From NCBI GenBank assembly GCA_031274295.1, contig JAISQI010000043.1, forward strand, positions 1 to 36,612: a DNA stretch of 36,612 nucleotides. The letters are read 5' to 3'. The position numbers and the translations under genes are program-made. The notes beneath the pieces are model-generated. The model saw only the letters and a list, made by a program, of their open reading frames with translations. It was not told the origin of the DNA and searched no databases. The DNA comes from Holosporaceae bacterium. Lineage in GTDB: Bacteria > Pseudomonadota > Alphaproteobacteria > UBA3830. Shown here piece by piece: positions 7,851 through 16,930 of this stretch (position 1 is its first letter; each line of letters opens with the position of its first letter).

Positions 7851-9098
7851 TTAATTAATGAGTAGCGGAACTTCCTTCTGGATGCGTTCGTATTCAGCAA
7901 TTCTATTGCAGAATTTGCAGACGGATTCCCAATGAGGTTCTTCTGATCCGCAGTGTGCGCATTTCCAGATAAAATTTACTCGTTTTAATTTTAATGGTTG
8001 AGACAAAATTTCTATAGCTTGAGCAGGTTTTGGATCTTCCAAGTTTTCGGCGACTTTCGTTAATTCATTGCCGATAAAATCAAATGGTTCTTTTTCATAT
8101 GCCACTAGTAAATTTTGGAATGCAGACTGTATCATTCCTTCTTGAAGGAAAAGTTTGGCCAACTCATAGTATCCTATCCAAGACCACGGTACGTCGCTTA
8201 TCAAATTACTAGCTAGTTTTATCTGATCCAAATGTGATAAATCCTTGCCGACGGAAATATATTTGTTGAATACTTCTCTGTTGGGAGCCGCGACAAATGA
8301 CTTTCTTAAAACATCACGAGCGCTTCGATATTCGCTTTTATTAATCAAATGCTCGGCGTAGACAATGGCGTTATCAGATAACTCCGGAGCTAATTTAAAA
8401 GCTCTTTTTGTTAAATCGGGATTTTGGTTTTGTATTCCTTCTTCCGAATAGATTATCGCTTCTATAAGACGAGATTTATCTGACTTTTTCAGCGCACCCA
8501 AGTGCTTTTTCGCTTCGATAAAATTTTTATTTTTTACGGCGATTGCTACGGCTTGAAGCGTTAGATCCTGATTGTGTGGCGATATTTTAAGTATCGAATT
8601 TATTGCCGCTAGAGCGTCGTCGTCCGCTTTAGCTTTAGTCGCCAATTGACATAAACTGTAGGCCCCGAGTACTGTATCTTTCTCCCGTTCGCATAAACTA
8701 TAAAAAGTCGCCTTGGCGCGATGTTCGTCGCCGTCAATTAGACTTTGCTGCCCCTTGAGCCATAAAATTATAGGCATATCTCCCAGATACTTTTCCGATT
8801 TCTTTAGAAATTTTTCTATCATAAATTTGTCTCGCAGCAGCATTGCGGAAAATGCCAACTGCAAATTATCAAGTCCCTTTTGATAATTGGATCTGGGAGG
8901 AAATACTTTCAAAATGGCGGTTTTTATTAACCTATAAAAATAAAAACATCCCCCCAGAATGAGTATAATTACAACGGAATGAACGCTAACTGCATCGCCA
9001 TCAACATCGAAGGAAACCATTCCACTGTAGCGGACAGCGAAAAATAGCAACGAAAAAAACAAACCCATCTTAAAAAATAAAGAAAGTCTTTTTATCAT
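7851..9098 (-). CDS. HemY-like inner-membrane TPR protein with C-terminal zinc ribbon
   Basis: Two hydrophobic segments (about residues 8-26 and 42-62) followed by a basic stretch and a long helical repeat region match the HemY/LapB group of inner-membrane TPR proteins. The repeats include KGLDNLQLAFSAMLL and several TPR-like pairs. The C-terminus carries CAHC-x10-CKFC (Cys380, 383, 394, 397), a rubredoxin-like zinc ribbon as in LapB-like proteins. HemY-family proteins are named from linkage to haem genes, but their activity is not a haem-enzyme one. The gene is the last in the minus-strand run that begins with the M48 protease, 37 bases after a small membrane protein gene. Confidence 0.75.
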   Translation of the reverse strand: MIKRLSLFFKMGLFFSLLFFAVRYSGMVSFDVDGDAVSVHSVVIILILGGCFYFYRLIKTAILKVFPPRSNYQKGLDNLQLAFSAMLLRDKFMIEKFLKKSEKYLGDMPIILWLKGQQSLIDGDEHRAKATFYSLCEREKDTVLGAYSLCQLATKAKADDDALAAINSILKISPHNQDLTLQAVAIAVKNKNFIEAKKHLGALKKSDKSRLIEAIIYSEEGIQNQNPDLTKRAFKLAPELSDNAIVYAEHLINKSEYRSARDVLRKSFVAAPNREVFNKYISVGKDLSHLDQIKLASNLISDVPWSWIGYYELAKLFLQEGMIQSAFQNLLVAYEKEPFDFIGNELTKVAENLEDPKPAQAIEILSQPLKLKRVNFIWKCAHCGSEEPHWESVCKFCNRIAEYERIQKEVPLLIN

Positions 9099-9135
9099 TT
9101 TTTTATCAACTGCTGAGTTTGGAATAACGTTTTGG

Positions 9136-9294
9136 TTATATATGTTCTTTTACCAAATTAATACATAATTTTATATGGTCCAAAGCATCTTGAAACATTT
9201 GCCTGAAGCTCTGATGATTTCCAAAAAAATAAACGCCGACTGCTATCACTCCGACAACTACAGTGACCCTAAATAAGCCTATTAAAAACTTCAT
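9136..9294 (-). CDS. 52-residue single-pass membrane protein
   Basis: A short frame with a good ribosome site (GGAG, overlapping the TAG of the upstream gene) encodes MKFLIGLFRVTVVVGVIAVG followed by VYFFGN and a polar helical tail. It is one membrane span with the tail probably in the periplasm or cytoplasm depending on charge. It sits between the coiled-coil gene and the HemY-like gene with small gaps, so it is likely cotranscribed. I do not recognise a family. Confidence 0.6.
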   Translation of the reverse strand: MKFLIGLFRVTVVVGVIAVGVYFFGNHQSFRQMFQDALDHIKLCINLVKEHI

Positions 9295-9305
9295 TCTTTA
9301 TTCTC

Positions 9306-9770
9306 CTAGTTACAATTGTCGATCGATGATAGCACATAACCAGAAATTTCTGCTAATCTTCTCTGGTTGATTTTTTTTAGTTTTATTATTTTTCTCAATA
9401 TGGTTTTGCAAGCTCCCATAATTTTGCCTTCGTTTCCATTTGTGATAACTTCAATTCCTTTGGCTAAATTGCCGACCAAATCAATCAATTCCTTATCACA
9501 CGCAAACAACTCATTGAAAGCTTTTAATTCTTCTTCGAAAACTTCGTTGGCTTCCATTTTGCAACGAAGCGCCATCCAGGTCTTCCATTTTTTCCTTAGT
9601 TGGCTGCGATTATCTGAAAGTATTTCCGTATTTTTATTCGCAGGAGCGGATTCTATTTGTCTGTCTAAACGTAGAACATCATTTTTTAGAGAATCTACTT
9701 GTCCTTCGATTTTACCGATGGTTTTATTGATTTTGCAGCTGGATAAATCAATAGCTTTTTCCAACGTCAT
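9306..9770 (-). CDS. Coiled-coil protein, probably the soluble part of a split membrane protein
   Basis: The product from the ATG at 9768-9770 (about 154 residues) is highly charged and helical. It begins MTLEKAIDLSS, and residues 15-45 have a heptad-like pattern typical of mitofilin/HemX-type coiled coils. That ATG overlaps the TGA of the upstream 39-residue membrane ORF (ATGA) and has no ribosome site of its own. The frame stays open upstream through FMYMFYRYNK, which reads like the end of a membrane span. The two ORFs would fuse if the A8/T8 tract at 9804-9811 were one base longer. A TM plus coiled-coil protein next to a HemY-like gene matches the usual mitofilin/HemX-hemY neighbourhood. 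It may be a true frameshift, a slippage-expressed gene or two coupled genes. Confidence 0.55.
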   Translation of the reverse strand: MTLEKAIDLSSCKINKTIGKIEGQVDSLKNDVLRLDRQIESAPANKNTEILSDNRSQLRKKWKTWMALRCKMEANEVFEEELKAFNELFACDKELIDLVGNLAKGIEVITNGNEGKIMGACKTILRKIIKLKKINQRRLAEISGYVLSSIDNCN

Positions 9771-9886
9771 TTTATTGTAGCGATAAAACATATACATGAA
9801 AGCAAAAAAAACACTGCAACAGCAATTCCCACATACGGGAAAGCTTTAGCCTTTTTATTTTCTTCTACTTTTTTACTCAAAACCAT
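9767..9886 (-). CDS. 39-residue membrane-anchor ORF
   Basis: This encodes MVLSKKVEENKKAKAFPYVG, then a hydrophobic span ending in CICFIATIK: a positively charged N-terminus followed by one membrane segment. Its frame contains an A8 tract on the plus strand (T8 in the coding strand) in the middle of the span. A one-base gain there continues into the coiled-coil ORF and would give a single protein of about 193 residues. The ATG is preceded by a poor AAGAG site; a TTG two codons later is an alternative start. Confidence 0.5.
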   Translation of the reverse strand: MVLSKKVEENKKAKAFPYVGIAVAVFFLLSCICFIATIK

Positions 9887-9918
9887 CTCTTGATAACTAC
9901 AAAAATAACAAAAACAAA

Positions 9919-10653
9919 TTAGTGAGAGGCAATCCGCTTTGCCAGGCGAGAACTAAGGCTCGGATGACTTGAAATGATCTCCGCAAACCAAGTCCAAAAA
10001 TCTTTTTCCTTCTTGCTCTCACTCAAAAATTCATTCGTATCTACTTTATTATATAATTTTTGTCCAGCTAAGAGTAATAAAAGACCCTTGGTCGGTTCAA
10101 CCGAAGCTAGACGGGCGGCGATATTGTCGCAGGTAAACTCGCAGGACCTGGAATAGGCGCTACTCAAAAATGGAATAAGCATTCCCGGTAAAACAAATAC
10201 CCTTTTGGATAGGTGTTTCCTTTTTATATGAGCTAATTCGTGAGCTACTATGAATTTTACAGCTTCTTCGCCTTGCTCGTAAGCCAATTCCAACACGTTG
10301 GAGAAGATAATCATGAAATTTCTATAACGAAATCGACAAACCATGGCATTCAAAACACCGCCCGACTGAAGTACGTAAATTTCTGGAATTTTCTTCAGCT
10401 GAAGTTGTTTGGAGTAGTTTTCCACTATGGCGTAGATGTCTCCAAATTGATTCTTGGAGACCTTTACCGCATTTTGCTTTAGATATCCAATATACAGTCC
10501 ATTGGAGCAGTATATCGCAAGAGCGCCCGCCAATAAATAACCTATGCCAACAATTGAAATGAATAAAGCAGTGTACAGTAAGATAGAAATAATTAACATT
10601 ATACCAAAGTAAATTTTTTCCTTTGTTTCTACCAATTGATCAAAATCGTACAT
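9919..10653 (-). CDS. M48-family membrane metalloprotease
   Basis: The zinc-protease motif HELAH is at residues 138-142 and the third ligand is probably Glu172 in CEFTCD, both typical of family M48 (HtpX/Ste24/Oma1-like). Two membrane segments lie at about residues 15-50, and the catalytic domain follows. At 244 residues it is short, without the TPR extension of BepA and with fewer spans than HtpX. It likely removes damaged membrane or envelope proteins. GAGGAA lies just upstream of the ATG. It heads the minus-strand run that ends with the HemY-like gene, and a promoter is visible at 10683-10711. Confidence 0.82.
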   Translation of the reverse strand: MYDFDQLVETKEKIYFGIMLIISILLYTALFISIVGIGYLLAGALAIYCSNGLYIGYLKQNAVKVSKNQFGDIYAIVENYSKQLQLKKIPEIYVLQSGGVLNAMVCRFRYRNFMIIFSNVLELAYEQGEEAVKFIVAHELAHIKRKHLSKRVFVLPGMLIPFLSSAYSRSCEFTCDNIAARLASVEPTKGLLLLLAGQKLYNKVDTNEFLSESKKEKDFWTWFAEIISSHPSLSSRLAKRIASH

Positions 10654-10682
10654 TTATTTTTCCTCTATTTTTAAATATATAA

Positions 10683-10711
10683 AATATAGCATTTGGCACA
10701 TTGTATGTAAA
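10683..10711 (-). promoter_or_regulatory. Putative sigma-70 promoter of the M48 protease operon
   Basis: Read on the minus strand, TTTACA (10706-10711) is followed by 17 bases and TATATT (10683-10688), about 30 bases before the protease ATG. Confidence 0.5.
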
Positions 10712-10726
10712 TCTTTCTTGTAAAAA

Positions 10727-12196
10727 TCAACTAATTGGAAGATTTTTTTTCAAAACTTCGTTTAATATCTGCGGATTAGCCTTTCCATTAGTTTTTTTCA
10801 TTACTTCCCCCACAAAAAAGCCAAAAAGCTTTTCTTTTCCGTTTTGATATTCGACAACTTTGTCAGGGTAATTGGCAAGCACTTCTTTGACAGAATCTTT
10901 AATTGCGTCAAAGGAAGTAATTTGTTTCCATCCGTTGGCTTCAACTATATTATCCGGAGATTCTTGTGTTTTCCACATAAGATCAAGCACATCTTTTGCT
11001 ATTTTTCCTGAAATTACATTGGTTTTTATCAATAGGATCAATTCTCCCATATGCTCCGGAGACACGGAACTTTCTTCGATGGTTTTATTGTGTTTGTTGA
11101 GTAAAGCAAACAGTTCTCCGATGATCCAATTGGAAAGCAATTTTGCCGCGTTCTCATCCTTCTTAATACTATCCAGAGCTCTTTCATAAAAATCAGCGAC
11201 TTCTTTTTCCGAAGCAATCAGATGGGCGTCATAGCTAGGTAAATTGTAGTCGCGTTGTAACCTAATTGCCTTGGCGTCCGGCAATTCGGGAATTGTATTG
11301 CGAATTGCATCGATTCTAGATTGCGTAAGTATCAGCGGAGGAAGATCCGGCTCCGGAAAATACCTGTAATCCTGAGCGTCTTCTTTTGATCTCATTGTTT
11401 TGGTTTTTCCGGTAGAACTATCGAACAGCCTCGTTTCCTGCTCCACTTTTCTGTCGGATTCAATAATTTTAATTTGCCTTTCTACCTCGAAATCAACTGC
11501 GGTCATGAGAAATTTTATGGAATTGATATTTTTTATTTCCACGCGTGTTCCGTATTCAGTTTCCGGACGATGCACGGAGACGTTTACGTCCGCCCTCATG
11601 CTTCCTTCGTCCATATTTCCATCGCAGGTTTTTAAATATCTTAAAATAGACCTCAATTTACGTAAAAAAGTTGCGGCTTCCTCTGCGCTTTTCATGTCAG
11701 GTTTAGTCACAATCTCCATCAGAGCGACTCCGGAACGATTTAGATCTATGAACGACTTTGTTGGACTTTGATCATGAATGCTTTTTCCCGCATCCTGCTC
11801 CATATGAATATGATCTAGATTTATTCTCTTGGTTTCTCCGGCTGCGTCTTCTATTTGTACATACCCGCCGCTAACAATCGGATGATAAAACTGAGTTATC
11901 TGATATCCCTGAGGCAAATCCGCATAGAAATAGTTTTTTCTATCGAAAAATGATACTAAATTGACTTTTCCGTTCAATCCGAGACCCGTCTTTAGAGCCT
12001 GATCTATGCAAAACGAATTGATCACCGGAAGAGTGCCCGGAAAAGCCGCATCGATCAGCGATGCATTTTCATTCGGAGAAACACCAAATTTAGTTGAAGC
12101 ACTGGAAAATAACTTCGAGTTGGATATTACCTGCGCGTGCACTTCTAATCCAATAACAATTTCCCACTTACCAGTGGATGTTTCAATGTAATTCAT
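10727..12196 (-). CDS. gatB: Aspartyl/glutamyl-tRNA amidotransferase subunit B
   Basis: GatB binds the mischarged Glu-tRNAGln or Asp-tRNAAsn and carries the ATP-dependent activation step of the GatCAB transamidation reaction. The sequence shows [12 protein letters not shown] at the start, [39 protein letters not shown] and KNINSIKF, all GatB hallmarks, plus a C-terminal YqeY-like tail region. The 489 residues are of normal length. The ATG overlaps the gatA stop (ATGA), so the subunits are coupled. Presence of GatAB predicts at least one indirect tRNA charging route. Confidence 0.96.
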   Translation of the reverse strand: MNYIETSTGKWEIVIGLEVHAQVISNSKLFSSASTKFGVSPNENASLIDAAFPGTLPVINSFCIDQALKTGLGLNGKVNLVSFFDRKNYFYADLPQGYQITQFYHPIVSGGYVQIEDAAGETKRINLDHIHMEQDAGKSIHDQSPTKSFIDLNRSGVALMEIVTKPDMKSAEEAATFLRKLRSILRYLKTCDGNMDEGSMRADVNVSVHRPETEYGTRVEIKNINSIKFLMTAVDFEVERQIKIIESDRKVEQETRLFDSSTGKTKTMRSKEDAQDYRYFPEPDLPPLILTQSRIDAIRNTIPELPDAKAIRLQRDYNLPSYDAHLIASEKEVADFYERALDSIKKDENAAKLLSNWIIGELFALLNKHNKTIEESSVSPEHMGELILLIKTNVISGKIAKDVLDLMWKTQESPDNIVEANGWKQITSFDAIKDSVKEVLANYPDKVVEYQNGKEKLFGFFVGEVMKKTNGKANPQILNEVLKKNLPIS

Positions 12197-13647
12197 TGGG
12201 CGATCTCCATTAAAGTTGGGAAATTGGCGGATTTTTCTAGTGCGCTCCCAACTTGTATCAATAAATCCTCTTTGAAATGCGGAGCTATCAGTTGTAAGCC
12301 CAGAGGACGTTCTTGTTTGTCAAGACCGATTGGAACGGAAATTCCTGGTAACCCAGCGATATTAGCCGTCACAGTGAATACGTCATTCAGATACATGGTA
12401 ACCGGATCTTTAGGTTCCTCTCCAAATGCAAAGGCGCTGTTAGGAGTGGTTGGGGTCAGCAAAAGATCCACTTTTTCAAACGCGTGCGAAAAATCCTGAC
12501 GAATTAGCTTTTGAATCTTTAGAGCCCGCATGTAATAGGCGTCATAATATCCAGCCGACAGCACATATGTTCCCACAAGAATACGGCGTTTTACTTCGTC
12601 GCCAAAGCCTTCGGCTCTGGTGTTTTCATAGACTTCATTCAGAGAAACACCATTGGCTCTAAAGCCATATTTAATTCCATCATAGCGCGATAAATTAGAA
12701 GAAGCTTCCGCAGGAGCAATAATATAATAGGTGGGTAATGCATATTTTGAATAGGGAAGAGAAATGTCTACAATTTCAGCTCCTGCTTCCTTTAGCAGCT
12801 CAGCTCCTTTCTTCCAGAATTCTATAATTTCTTCGGACATTCCGGCCATGTGATATTCTTTTGGAATACCAACTCTAATCCCTTTTACGGATTTTCCGAC
12901 GAATGATTCAAAATCCGGAACTGATTCTCTTGATGACGTGGAGTCGTTTTCATCGTATCCGGAGATTATTTTTAATAAAATAGCAGCATCCCGAACCGTT
13001 TTTGTAAGGGGACCTGCTTGATCCAAAGATGATGCAAAAGCTACCATTCCGTAACGGGAGCATCTTCCATAGGTTGGTTTTAGTCCAACAATTCCACAAA
13101 ATGACGCCGGCTGTCGGATCGATCCTCCGGTGTCGGACCCCGTGGCGGCAACACATAAATGTCCGGCAACAGCGGAAGCAGACCCGCCCGATGATCCGCC
13201 CGGAACTAGTTTTTTGTCTTTACTCCATGGGTTAACAACGTTTCCGTAATAACTCGTTATGTTCGCCGAGCCCATGGCGAATTCATCCATATTAGTTTTT
13301 CCAAGAAAAACAGCTCCGGCGTCTAACAATTTTTTAGTTACGGTGGACTCATAGGGTGGAATAAAATTATAAAGCATTTTTGAACCGGCCGTTGTTTTTA
13401 TTCCCTTGGTAAGAAATAAATCCTTTATGGCCAGAGGAATGCCTTCCAATTCCATAGCCTTTCCCTCGGCAATTCTCTGATCCGATTTTTTTGCGGATCC
13501 CAGAGCTCGATCTGCGCATACGGTGATAAACGCATTTAAATCATTAAATTGTTCTATCCTATCGAGGAAACATTCGGTTAGTTCAACGGAAGAAAATTTC
13601 TTGTTCGAAAGTCCTTCCCTAACGTCATAAAGCGACAAGTTATACAT
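12193..13647 (-). CDS. gatA: Aspartyl/glutamyl-tRNA amidotransferase subunit A
   Basis: GatA is the glutaminase subunit that supplies ammonia to GatB. The amidase-signature triad is intact: Lys75 in AIKDLF, the cis-serine Ser152 in [10 protein letters not shown] and the nucleophile Ser176 in [19 protein letters not shown] is also typical. The 484 residues fit the family. gatC, usually just upstream, is not between this gene and carD; the 95-base gap is too short, so it must be elsewhere or absent. Confidence 0.96.
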   Translation of the reverse strand: MYNLSLYDVREGLSNKKFSSVELTECFLDRIEQFNDLNAFITVCADRALGSAKKSDQRIAEGKAMELEGIPLAIKDLFLTKGIKTTAGSKMLYNFIPPYESTVTKKLLDAGAVFLGKTNMDEFAMGSANITSYYGNVVNPWSKDKKLVPGGSSGGSASAVAGHLCVAATGSDTGGSIRQPASFCGIVGLKPTYGRCSRYGMVAFASSLDQAGPLTKTVRDAAILLKIISGYDENDSTSSRESVPDFESFVGKSVKGIRVGIPKEYHMAGMSEEIIEFWKKGAELLKEAGAEIVDISLPYSKYALPTYYIIAPAEASSNLSRYDGIKYGFRANGVSLNEVYENTRAEGFGDEVKRRILVGTYVLSAGYYDAYYMRALKIQKLIRQDFSHAFEKVDLLLTPTTPNSAFAFGEEPKDPVTMYLNDVFTVTANIAGLPGISVPIGLDKQERPLGLQLIAPHFKEDLLIQVGSALEKSANFPTLMEIAQ

Positions 13648-13742
13648 TCATACATTCCCCGACAGATAGTTGCACGAAACATATTAGACAACTTATTGTT
13701 AAAATAAAAGATTTTTTGAAATATTCCCTAAAGTTATTGTCT

Positions 13743-14237
13743 TTAGGCGGCCGTCAGAACTTTTTCCAGAAAGGCCATCGCTTCTTTCTCGCCTATCTGG
13801 GTAACGGCGGCGTACTCCTTTATCAATCGATCTAGAGCCTCCTGATAAATTTGACGTTCGCTGTAAGAATGTTCAGGTTGAGTGGCTGTTCTGTGGAGAT
13901 CCCTTACTACTTGGGCAATTGACATCGGAATTCCAGAGTTTATTTTAGTCTCATATTCTTGCGCCCTACGACTCCACATCATTTTCTTTACACGAGTCGG
14001 GCTTCTGAGGCAATCTATGGCTTCCTGCATTTCCTTCTTTGAACACAATTTGCGAAGTTTTGACGTAGTTGATCCGTTCAGTGGTAATTTTATGGTCATT
14101 TTATCTTTATCAAATGAAACAACCAGCATTTTTAATACACTACCGGCAATATTTTGTTGCTCAAACCCTTTTACGATCCCAATTCCGTGAGCGGGGTAAA
14201 CGACATACTCTCCCTCTTCGAAAGTTTTTTCATTCAT
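13743..14237 (-). CDS. CarD/CdnL-family transcriptional regulator
   Basis: The N-terminal domain begins FEEGEYVVYPAHGIGIVKGF, the CarD/TRCF RNA-polymerase interaction module, followed by the all-helical DNA-binding C-terminal domain (WSRRAQEYETKINSG and LHRTA). At 164 residues it matches alphaproteobacterial CdnL/CarD proteins, which bind the RNA polymerase beta subunit and stabilise open promoter complexes, notably at ribosomal and growth genes. GGAG lies six to seven bases before the ATG. It is separated from gatA by a short gap and from the rplL gene by an unusual spacer. Confidence 0.9.
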   Translation of the reverse strand: MNEKTFEEGEYVVYPAHGIGIVKGFEQQNIAGSVLKMLVVSFDKDKMTIKLPLNGSTTSKLRKLCSKKEMQEAIDCLRSPTRVKKMMWSRRAQEYETKINSGIPMSIAQVVRDLHRTATQPEHSYSERQIYQEALDRLIKEYAAVTQIGEKEAMAFLEKVLTAA

Positions 14238-14279
14238 AAATTGCTCCGACTATAAGCGAACATAATCATAACATTTTTT

Positions 14280-14361
14280 TGTCCCCTAGAAAAGAGGGGG
14301 TCTTGAATATAATTGCTAATATAGAGATTGTCCCCTAAATGGGACCAGTTTTGGAGGGGAG
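14280..14361. repeat. Two related C/G-tract repeats, possible mobile-element terminus or MITE remnant
   Basis: TGTCCCCTA occurs twice as a direct repeat (14280-14288 and 14329-14337), each followed by a G-rich tract (AGAGGGGG at 14293-14300 and GGAGGGGAGC near 14353-14362). Each copy can fold, and GTCCC/GGGAC at 14330-14345 is a small perfect hairpin. Neither is followed by a T run in a sense that would make it a terminator. A further AAAATCAT/ATGATTTT hairpin lies at 14420-14445. Confidence 0.4.
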
Positions 14362-14507
14362 CTTTTTAGTACAATAATACGGCGTGCGTTATTCGTGCCT
14401 GAAGGTCGGTGGTATCGGTAAAATCATGCGGTTAAAGATGATTTTTAAGTAAAATTAATATTTTCCTGTCATACGTGGTCAGATTTTGACAAAAAAGGGA
14501 TATTAGA

Positions 14508-14755
14508 ATGCCGAAAAGATTTATTACGGCGCTTCTGACGGTCGACGATTCGGATGAGGACGTATTTTTCTGGAATGCGCCGTCGCGAAAAATTACTTCT
14601 ATTCGCTGAAAGTATGCGCAGAAGAAAGTTGGAGGACGGAGCAGAAAATCTCAAGCGCCGCCAAAACCTGCATCACAATACCATCGGGAAAGAAGATTAA
14701 CCTGACGTTTGCGCGTAATTCTGTTCGAAAGGACGTTTATCAACTACTGCGGTAA
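14508..14755 (+). pseudogene. Broken reading frame of unknown origin
   Basis: A frame from 14558 to 14755 is open for 65 codons and ends TIPSGKKINLTFARNSVRKD-VYQLLR, with a protein-like composition. It has no start codon of its own in good position and is preceded in frame by TGA (14555-14557) and TAG (14504-14506). A second frame from the ATG at 14508 (MPKRFITALLTVDDSDEDVF) ends after 33 codons inside it. Joined by a frameshift they would give about 83 residues. I do not recognise a family. With the repeats just upstream it may be a decayed insertion-element or orphan gene. Confidence 0.3.
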
Positions 14756-14762
14756 TTTAATA

Positions 14763-15140
14763 TTACTTCAGTTCGACTTTTGCGCCAGCAGCTTCTAGCT
14801 TTTCCTTCAAGCTATTGGCTTCGTCTTTGGATACAGCTTCTTTGATTGCTTTAGGAGCTGATTCAACGATCGTTTTTGCTTCCGTCAATCCAAGTCCGGT
14901 AATTTCTCTTACGACTTTAATGACTCCGATTTTGCCCGCACCGGCATCTGTCAAAATGACATCAAATTCCGTCTTTTCCTCTTCTACGGCGGCAGCAGCG
15001 GCGGCTACGGGAGCAGCGGCGGCTACGGGAGCAGCGGCGGAGACTCCCCAAACCTCTTCCAACTTTTTACTGAGCTCGGCGGCTTCCAAAACCGTCAACT
15101 TTGACAACTCTTCAACTATTTTATCTAAATTTGCAGCCAT
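14763..15140 (-). CDS. rplL: 50S ribosomal protein L7/L12
   Basis: The stalk protein that recruits translation factors. The N-terminal dimerisation helix ([19 protein letters not shown]), an Ala-rich hinge with a repeated VAAAAP unit, and the C-terminal domain ([16 protein letters not shown]) are all present at a normal length of 125 residues. It follows rplJ by 20 bases. Unusually, rpoB is not the next gene: a spacer of about 525 bases and carD follow. Confidence 0.97.
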   Translation of the reverse strand: MAANLDKIVEELSKLTVLEAAELSKKLEEVWGVSAAAPVAAAAPVAAAAAAVEEEKTEFDVILTDAGAGKIGVIKVVREITGLGLTEAKTIVESAPKAIKEAVSKDEANSLKEKLEAAGAKVELK

Positions 15141-15160
15141 TTTCTTTTTCCTCCATTTAA

Positions 15161-15682
15161 TTATTTTTTAGAATAGCCTTTTAGCACGCGGGCAATCTGA
15201 CATGCCGGCGCCTGTAGTAGCGTAGCCATACGCTGTGCCGGCGTTTGAACAACGGCAATAATTTTGGCCCGCAACTCGTTCATGGACGGCAGTCGAGATA
15301 GCGTCTTAACTTCCGACGCGCTCAACAACCTTCCACCATATCCTCCACAAACAATGACGACTTTGTCCTCGCTTTTGGAAGCGTACTCGCATATGACTTT
15401 CGCAGAACTAGTTATGTCTTTGGAAAATACCAACGCTGTCTGTCCGCTTAAATGCGGAAGTATACAGCGGAAATCCGTATCTTCTATCGCCAATCTTGCC
15501 AATGTGTTTTTGGAAACTAAATAGGTGGAAGAAACGTCTCTCAGTTGTTTTCTAAGGTTCTCAGTTTCTGTGACGGTCATTTTATCTTGATGAACGACGA
15601 AAACAGCTTCGCTTCCCTTGAAGCGCGTTTGCATTTTCGCAATTACATCTGATTTTTCACTTTTTTTCACTGTTCTCTCCAC
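15161..15682 (-). CDS. rplJ: 50S ribosomal protein L10
   Basis: L10 anchors L7/L12 dimers to the ribosome. The sequence has the family's [16 protein letters not shown] and NLRKQLR regions, [12 protein letters not shown], and a C-terminal helical tail that binds L7/L12, at 173 residues. The 117-base gap to rplA is where the autoregulatory L10 leader normally lies; I see no convincing named motif in it. rplL follows closely. Confidence 0.96.
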   Translation of the reverse strand: MERTVKKSEKSDVIAKMQTRFKGSEAVFVVHQDKMTVTETENLRKQLRDVSSTYLVSKNTLARLAIEDTDFRCILPHLSGQTALVFSKDITSSAKVICEYASKSEDKVVIVCGGYGGRLLSASEVKTLSRLPSMNELRAKIIAVVQTPAQRMATLLQAPACQIARVLKGYSKK

Positions 15683-15799
15683 AATAAAAAATTAAGGGAG
15701 AATATCGAAAACTAGAGAATAACAAGAATAAATCTAGTCAATCTGCAACGGTATTTTTAAGCTATGCGCACCGATGGTCTTCGATAGACTTCTCAAATA

Positions 15800-16498
15800 C
15801 TAAAAACTAAACACCTCGGCGGTATCCAATTTCAAGCCGAGGCCCATGGTACTGGAAATCGTTACGGATTTCAAGTAGGACCCCTTTAGGCCGGCTGGTT
15901 TGGCTTTTACCACCGCTCCCACAAAGGCTTTTATGTTTTCTTCGATTTTTTCTTTGGCAAAACTCAGCTTGCATAGTCCGGCGTGGACAATTCCCGTCTT
16001 GTCCAGGCGATATTCCACCTGTCCTGCCTTGGCGTTTTTCACAGCTGCCGCAACATTTGGAGTAACTGTGCCTAATTTTGGGTTTGGCATGAGCCCTTTA
16101 GGACCCAATATCTTACCAAGACGACCAACGACTCCCATCATGTCCGGACTGGCGATGCAAACTTCGAACTCTATGTCTCCGGAGGTGATTTTTTCCGCTA
16201 AATCTTCCGCTCCGACGAAATCTGCGCCGACAGCTTTTGCATCGTCGGCGGCATTTCCTTTAGCAAATACAGCGACGCGCAGCGTTTTTCCAGTGCCGGA
16301 AGGCATGGCCACCATTCCCCGAATATTCTGATCAGCGGCGCGGGGATCAACGTTTAAATTGATAGCAACCTCCACCGTTTCGTCAAATTTACAGGAGGTG
16401 TTTTCCTTCAGAAAGGAAACAGCTTCCGCAAGACTGAAGATTTTACTCACTTCCATTTTTGCGGCCATCTTTTTATATCTTTTCCCTGAGCGAGCCAT
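15800..16498 (-). CDS. rplA: 50S ribosomal protein L1
   Basis: L1 forms the mobile stalk near the E site and represses its own operon by binding its leader. GKRYKKMAAK, the MPSGTGKTLRVAVF segment, LGPKGLMPNPKLGTVT and the C-terminal SSTMGLGLKLD identify it, with 232 residues. The ATG overlaps the rplK stop by one base (TAATG), so rplK and rplA are coupled. Confidence 0.97.
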   Translation of the reverse strand: MARSGKRYKKMAAKMEVSKIFSLAEAVSFLKENTSCKFDETVEVAINLNVDPRAADQNIRGMVAMPSGTGKTLRVAVFAKGNAADDAKAVGADFVGAEDLAEKITSGDIEFEVCIASPDMMGVVGRLGKILGPKGLMPNPKLGTVTPNVAAAVKNAKAGQVEYRLDKTGIVHAGLCKLSFAKEKIEENIKAFVGAVVKAKPAGLKGSYLKSVTISSTMGLGLKLDTAEVFSF

Positions 16499-16929
16499 TA
16501 CTGTATAACCTCCAATCCCATTGAACGAGCCGATCCAATGACCATCATACTGGCGGCGTCGACGTCGTTTGCGTTTAAGTCCTTCATTTTTTTCTCGGCG
16601 ATCTCTCTTACTTGAGCCATGGTTACGCTGCCGACATTGGCGCTTCTCCCGGTGGTCGCCGCTCCTTTGGCAACGCCGGCGGCCTGCTTCAGGAAGTACG
16701 AAACCGGAGGTAACTTAATGACAAAGGAAAAAGTTCTATCTCCATAGGCCGTTATGACGACCGGAAGCGGAGTTCCTGCTTCATAGGATTGCGTCTGCGC
16801 ATTAAACGCTTTGCAAAATTCCATAATATTTAAGCCCCTTTGTCCTAGCGCCGGTCCAATCGGAGGCGATGGATTCGCTTTTCCAGCGGGCACCTGCAAT
16901 TTTATATACCCTACAATTTTTTTAGCCAT
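16498..16929 (-). CDS. rplK: 50S ribosomal protein L11
   Basis: L11 forms the GTPase-associated centre with r[23 protein letters not shown] near residue 10 and the C-terminal [10 protein letters not shown] are diagnostic; the length is 143 residues. A GAGGG ribosome site lies directly in front. In many bacteria secE-nusG precede rplK; here the upstream gene is an unrelated secreted protein, and a 10-bp tandem repeat fills the leader. Confidence 0.97.
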   Translation of the reverse strand: MAKKIVGYIKLQVPAGKANPSPPIGPALGQRGLNIMEFCKAFNAQTQSYEAGTPLPVVITAYGDRTFSFVIKLPPVSYFLKQAAGVAKGAATTGRSANVGSVTMAQVREIAEKKMKDLNANDVDAASMMVIGSARSMGLEVIQ

Positions 16930-16930
16930 A

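Noticed and set aside
14280-14300. Terminator of the ribosomal operon or of carD
   Set aside because: The T run is on the wrong side of the stem for both strands, so an intrinsic terminator does not fit.
14555-14557. TGA read as tryptophan (recoded genetic code), which would rescue the broken frame
   Set aside because: prfB with its UGA frameshift site is present, and TGA serves as the normal stop of several intact genes in the window, for example dnaN and tmk's upstream neighbour.
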